Of a stretch of DNA of 64,000 nucleotides, positions 61,008-64,000 are shown piece after piece. The notes beneath the pieces were generated by a model that was not told the DNA's origin, made no database searches, and saw only the letters and a program-made list of their open reading frames with translations. A program made the position numbers and the translations under genes. Source of the DNA: SVFI01 sp964519385 (GTDB taxonomy: Bacteria > Bacillota > Clostridia > Lachnospirales > Lachnospiraceae); contig CAZFLR010000009.1 of NCBI GenBank assembly GCA_964519385.1, positions 1-64,000 on the forward strand, read 5' to 3'. The number at the start of each line of letters is the position of its first letter. Position 1 is the first letter of the stretch.

Positions 61008-62300
61008 TTACTCTGAAACACCGCCGGTATATGTTGCAACCTTATTTGCTGTTCCGGCTTCATAAATTTCTAATGTAACCTCATATAAAATATTCTTGAG
61101 TTCTTTTTCATATCCGTCAAAAATAAGTTTCTTATACTGCGCCTCTGTCACGGTCGAGCCGTTGTATTTATACTTCGCTCTGGAGCTTAAATAATAATTG
61201 GTAATCACAGCTCCGCTTGCATCCTTACCGTACTGTTCCCAATTATCCGCATCAACCGTACTTGATTCCTTATAACGGCGATAATTGTTTTTTAACGGAT
61301 AGTACAGATTGTGACGCAAATTCGACACAAGCTTCACCTGCTCGGTGCTGACACCTGACATGTCTGTAGATACCACATTGACCTCACAGGAATAATTCGT
61401 ATTGTATAACACGTCCGGTGTTGAACCAACTGTACGAATCAGATATACAGTGATATCTTCACCTGTTGTGTTATTGATATTAATCGTTTCTTTACCCGCA
61501 GTCGTTCCTCCGCTGATACCTTCATAATAAAGATATACGCTTCTCGGCAACTGGTTTGCATCCATCTTGGACAGGTTGTTTGAATTTACACTGTAAGCAC
61601 CTGTTCCCGAAAATCCGAGAGCTGTCAGCTTGGACGGGTCCACCACGTAATCACGCGTAACCTCGACCGTATACTGAGGATTCGTTACCGTTCCGTTGTT
61701 TTTTATATCAATATTGATTGCACGCGAAAGATTGCCTTTGTACTCTGACGGATCGTGAATTCCGCTCGCCATAGTTCTGAGTGCATTGATTGCATCTGTT
61801 TCATCTTCCGCAGTGAGCTTACACACAACGTCGAAGTAATTATCAATCTCAGATACAGCAGCCACTTCCTCATCATTATACTTATGTGTCGTCTTCGTAG
61901 CATCCACGGTAATGGCAACGTCATATTCGTTGTGATTACCTACCGCTGTCTGTACACCGGATAAATTGTAAATCTTCTTATCATCTGTAGAAGCTGCGTC
62001 CTTCGCTGCTCCTCCGTATGTTGTGCCCGATGGTAAAAGAACTCCGCTGAGGTTTACCGTCGGAGCGGCACCTGATGCATTCACAATCATATCATCAAAC
62101 TCTGATGCCGTATACGCACTCATACCTTCCATTATGTCCTGCGCGAGGTTCATCGCATTTAAGCTTTTCCGCCCCTTCAGATTCATCTTGGAGGACTGTA
62201 TAAAATTTGAAATCAGAGGCATAACTATAACCGCTAAAATAGCAACTGCAATAATTAATTCCACAAGTGTAAAACCTCTGTTGTTGTCTTTTCTTTTCAT
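61008..62300 (-). CDS. Type IV prepilin-like protein (PilV-like)
   Basis: 430 residues from the ATG at 62300 (AAAGGGG ten bases upstream; a TTG two codons earlier is too close). The signature GFTLVELIIAVAILAVIVMP begins near residue 9, with Glu at +5, followed by a typical PilV-like segment (SLNAMNLAQDIMEGMSAYT). The head is larger than usual. First of the four prepilin genes. Confidence 0.85.
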   Translation of the reverse strand: MKRKDNNRGFTLVELIIAVAILAVIVMPLISNFIQSSKMNLKGRKSLNAMNLAQDIMEGMSAYTASEFDDMIVNASGAAPTVNLSGVLLPSGTTYGGAAKDAASTDDKKIYNLSGVQTAVGNHNEYDVAITVDATKTTHKYNDEEVAAVSEIDNYFDVVCKLTAEDETDAINALRTMASGIHDPSEYKGNLSRAINIDIKNNGTVTNPQYTVEVTRDYVVDPSKLTALGFSGTGAYSVNSNNLSKMDANQLPRSVYLYYEGISGGTTAGKETININNTTGEDITVYLIRTVGSTPDVLYNTNYSCEVNVVSTDMSGVSTEQVKLVSNLRHNLYYPLKNNYRRYKESSTVDADNWEQYGKDASGAVITNYYLSSRAKYKYNGSTVTEAQYKKLIFDGYEKELKNILYEVTLEIYEAGTANKVATYTGGVSE

Positions 62301-62343
62301 AAACAATGAACCCCTTTGTGTCGCAAGATTAAAATATCGTTAC

Positions 62344-63093
62344 TTATTCTTCCTCTGAATTTCCGGCTTCTTCTGCAGCCTTTTCTGCCTTGATGGCAGC
62401 TTTCTTATCTGCACTGTTAAAGATGTTGTTTGTACCGAATACAACTCCGTCTACCTTAGGTGTTGTGTACTCAGCATCTGTACCGGTCAATGTGTACATA
62501 TTGAATGATAAGTTTGCAAGAAGATCTCCTGTTTCTGTATCAAACGCCATAGAGATTGTCTCAATAGACTTTCTGTCCGGATCTTCATTGATTTTCTTAA
62601 TAATGTCTTTGATTGAATTGTATGAACTTGTCATAACAACATTTACAGGTGTCTGGTATAACATAATCTGAGGAGCTGCTGCTTCTCCTTCTGCCGGTGC
62701 TGCTTCGCCCTCTGTTACAGGAACATCTGAAACCGGAGCTGCAACTTCAAGCATGGTAGAAGCTGCCATTCCGATGGAGCTGACTTCTGTGTCGTATGCC
62801 TCTTCTACGCCTACAACATAGAGGATTTCATCTTCAGGAAGATACTGTGCCGGGAACTGTGCTTTGATTTCATCAATTCTCGTCTGCATTGCTGCTGTAT
62901 CATCCAAATACTGCTGTTTATTGTCAGCAAGATCCTGTAAATAGTTTACCTCCTGCTCAAGTGCAGCATTTGATGCCTCTAAAGCATCTGTCTTCTCAAC
63001 TAAATTCTGATAAACCAGGAAGTAGCATACAGCCGCAAGAGCGATTCCGATAACCATTAATAAAATATTAACATCTGATTTTTTCATTTTCAT
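62344..63093 (-). CDS. PilO-like pilus assembly protein
   Basis: 249 residues: one membrane helix (about 8-28), a coiled coil (30-75) and a ferredoxin-like PilO domain (YNSIKDIIKKINEDPDRKSI), interrupted by an Ala/Pro/Glu linker (about 125-145) and ending in a charged tail. It forms the inner-membrane PilM-PilN-PilO alignment platform. It follows the PilM-PilN gene by 14 bases. Confidence 0.8.
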   Translation of the reverse strand: MKMKKSDVNILLMVIGIALAAVCYFLVYQNLVEKTDALEASNAALEQEVNYLQDLADNKQQYLDDTAAMQTRIDEIKAQFPAQYLPEDEILYVVGVEEAYDTEVSSIGMAASTMLEVAAPVSDVPVTEGEAAPAEGEAAAPQIMLYQTPVNVVMTSSYNSIKDIIKKINEDPDRKSIETISMAFDTETGDLLANLSFNMYTLTGTDAEYTTPKVDGVVFGTNNIFNSADKKAAIKAEKAAEEAGNSEEE

Positions 63094-63107
63094 TGTTTTC
63101 TTCCTCC

Positions 63108-64000
63108 CTATTCTGCAACTTCTTCTGCTGCTACATCTTCAGCGACTAATGCCGGATTTTCACCATATGTACAAACAACAGCGAGAGATACTGTAGAAAC
63201 GCCGGATTCTTCATCCTCTGTTTCTGAAACTGCGTAAGTCTCAACATTTGAGAAGCTTTCAAATGTTCTTAAGTTGATAAGTGCTGCTGCTGCTTCTTCT
63301 TTGTTTGCAAGCTGTAATGTCATGCTGAGCTGTGTTGCATTTGCACTGAATGTTGTAACTTCAACATTCTTAGGAAGTTTTTCTTCTAATTCAGCAATTA
63401 CATCATATAAATCTCTGTTGTAATTGTCTGTTGTATCATATACGGCTGTTAAATAATCACAGTCCGTCTTTGTCTGCACGTAAATATTGTAAGTTTCTCT
63501 TACCGGTTCAAGCTGTGCCTTCTTCTCAGTCAGATTCACTTCATTTACCTTTGCCAGATAATAGGACGGTACAGAAAGTATAATCAGTACAATTGATACT
63601 GCCACACCCAGAACAAAGACAATAATCGGAAGCTTCTCGCCGGATACATTACTCTTCTTTGCTCCCTTGGCTTTATCCTGCTGCATGGAAACAGGCATGA
63701 ATCCGACAGAACCAAGACCTGCACCGATAACGGAAATGTAATCACCGAGAGATACATCATGCAGATGTAAGCCCTGGTTGATATCTGTTCCTGCAAGGTC
63801 CTTCAGAACCTCAACCTCACGTCCGAGCTCTTCTGACAGAAGACCTGCGAATCCCCAGAAGTCTGCTGCGATACCTGTGATAATGATATTATCAATCGCT
63901 GCATCTCTGTTCTTTGAATTGTAGTAATCAATAACACGAACAATACTACTGATAAGCTGTTCGTATGCATATGTAACATCTCTTCTCAGACGAAGCATCT
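63108..64000 (-). CDS. PilM-PilN fusion protein (5' end outside window)
   Basis: At least 296 residues are visible. The first 115 resemble the C-terminal lobe of the actin-like PilM (NIIITGIAADFWGFAGLLSE, DYISVIGAGLGSVGFMPV). A membrane helix (about 124-146) then leads into a PilN-like part with a coiled coil (NLTEKKAQLEPVRETYNIYV) and an alpha/beta domain. In Gram-negatives PilM and PilN are separate; here one frame covers both. The frame is open to the window edge, so the start is not seen; the ATG at 63998 is internal. Confidence 0.75.
   Translation of the reverse strand, partial: MLRLRRDVTYAYEQLISSIVRVIDYYNSKNRDAAIDNIIITGIAADFWGFAGLLSEELGREVEVLKDLAGTDINQGLHLHDVSLGDYISVIGAGLGSVGFMPVSMQQDKAKGAKKSNVSGEKLPIIVFVLGVAVSIVLIILSVPSYYLAKVNEVNLTEKKAQLEPVRETYNIYVQTKTDCDYLTAVYDTTDNYNRDLYDVIAELEEKLPKNVEVTTFSANATQLSMTLQLANKEEAAAALINLRTFESFSNVETYAVSETEDEESGVSTVSLAVVCTYGENPALVAEDVAAEEVAE

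Noticed and set aside
1..64000. tRNA genes, CRISPR array, insertion sequence or integrase
   Set aside because: I looked for cloverleaf ends, regularly spaced 25-40 base direct repeats, and transposase or recombinase motifs and found none. The integrase needed for an integration model must lie outside the window.

Overview
The window is one strand of a Gram-positive chromosome, almost certainly from a motile member of Clostridia close to Lachnospiraceae (Roseburia/Agathobacter/Butyrivibrio type; genus not resolvable by eye). The evidence is the gene order topA - codY - fla/che operon - rpsB - tsf, which is also the order in Bacillus subtilis, together with CheC/CheD/FliY/SigD-type chemotaxis and flagellar genes and strong AGGAGG-type ribosome binding sites. 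Every gene I accept is on the minus strand, so transcription runs from high to low coordinates.

Layout in order of transcription. (1) 64000-50591: the end of a type IV pilus-like operon. It holds a PilM-PilN fusion (cut by the window edge), a PilO-like protein, four prepilin-like proteins of which two exceed 800 residues, and a 1606-residue secreted or anchored protein. The layout is the same as that of the Gram-negative minor-pilin/PilY1 operons. (2) 50438-47481: topA and codY, each with its own sigma-A-like promoter. (3) 47317-13161: an uninterrupted fla/che operon of about 39 genes. It starts at a TTGTGT-N16-TATAAT promoter behind the codY terminator. It encodes the rod, MS ring, C ring, export apparatus, hook, stator, CheA/B/C/D/W/Y, a PilZ protein, SigD, a DUF342 protein, a SwrB-like protein and a small MltG/YceG-like protein. 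(4) 12963-11101: rpsB and tsf, from a promoter embedded in the upstream terminator; EF-Ts carries an unusual insertion. (5) 11100-10656: a gene-free junction with a helically phased 8-9 unit repeat array and two tandem terminators, one with 21 U residues. (6) 10655-1: an AT-rich, tightly packed operon of about 19 phage-like genes. These include ThyX, a second LigA, a three-domain RNA end-healing/sealing enzyme (kinase-phosphatase-ligase), a YpsA/DUF1273 (SLOG) protein, zinc-ribbon proteins and many small unknowns.

How the parts relate. Regions 2-4 are conserved housekeeping and motility. Region 1 is a surface appendage system whose assembly ATPase, major pilin and peptidase must lie outside the window. 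Region 6 looks like part of a large phage, prophage or plasmid genome. It occupies the place where pyrH-frr normally follow tsf, so the junction is either an integration site or an assembly join, and the sequence alone cannot decide.

The best candidates for something new are the giant minor-pilin/tip-protein operon with its triplicated alpha/beta modules, the phased repeat array at the junction, and the phage-like RNA-repair/DNA-metabolism cassette. I saw no tRNA, rRNA, CRISPR array, transposase or integrase gene.
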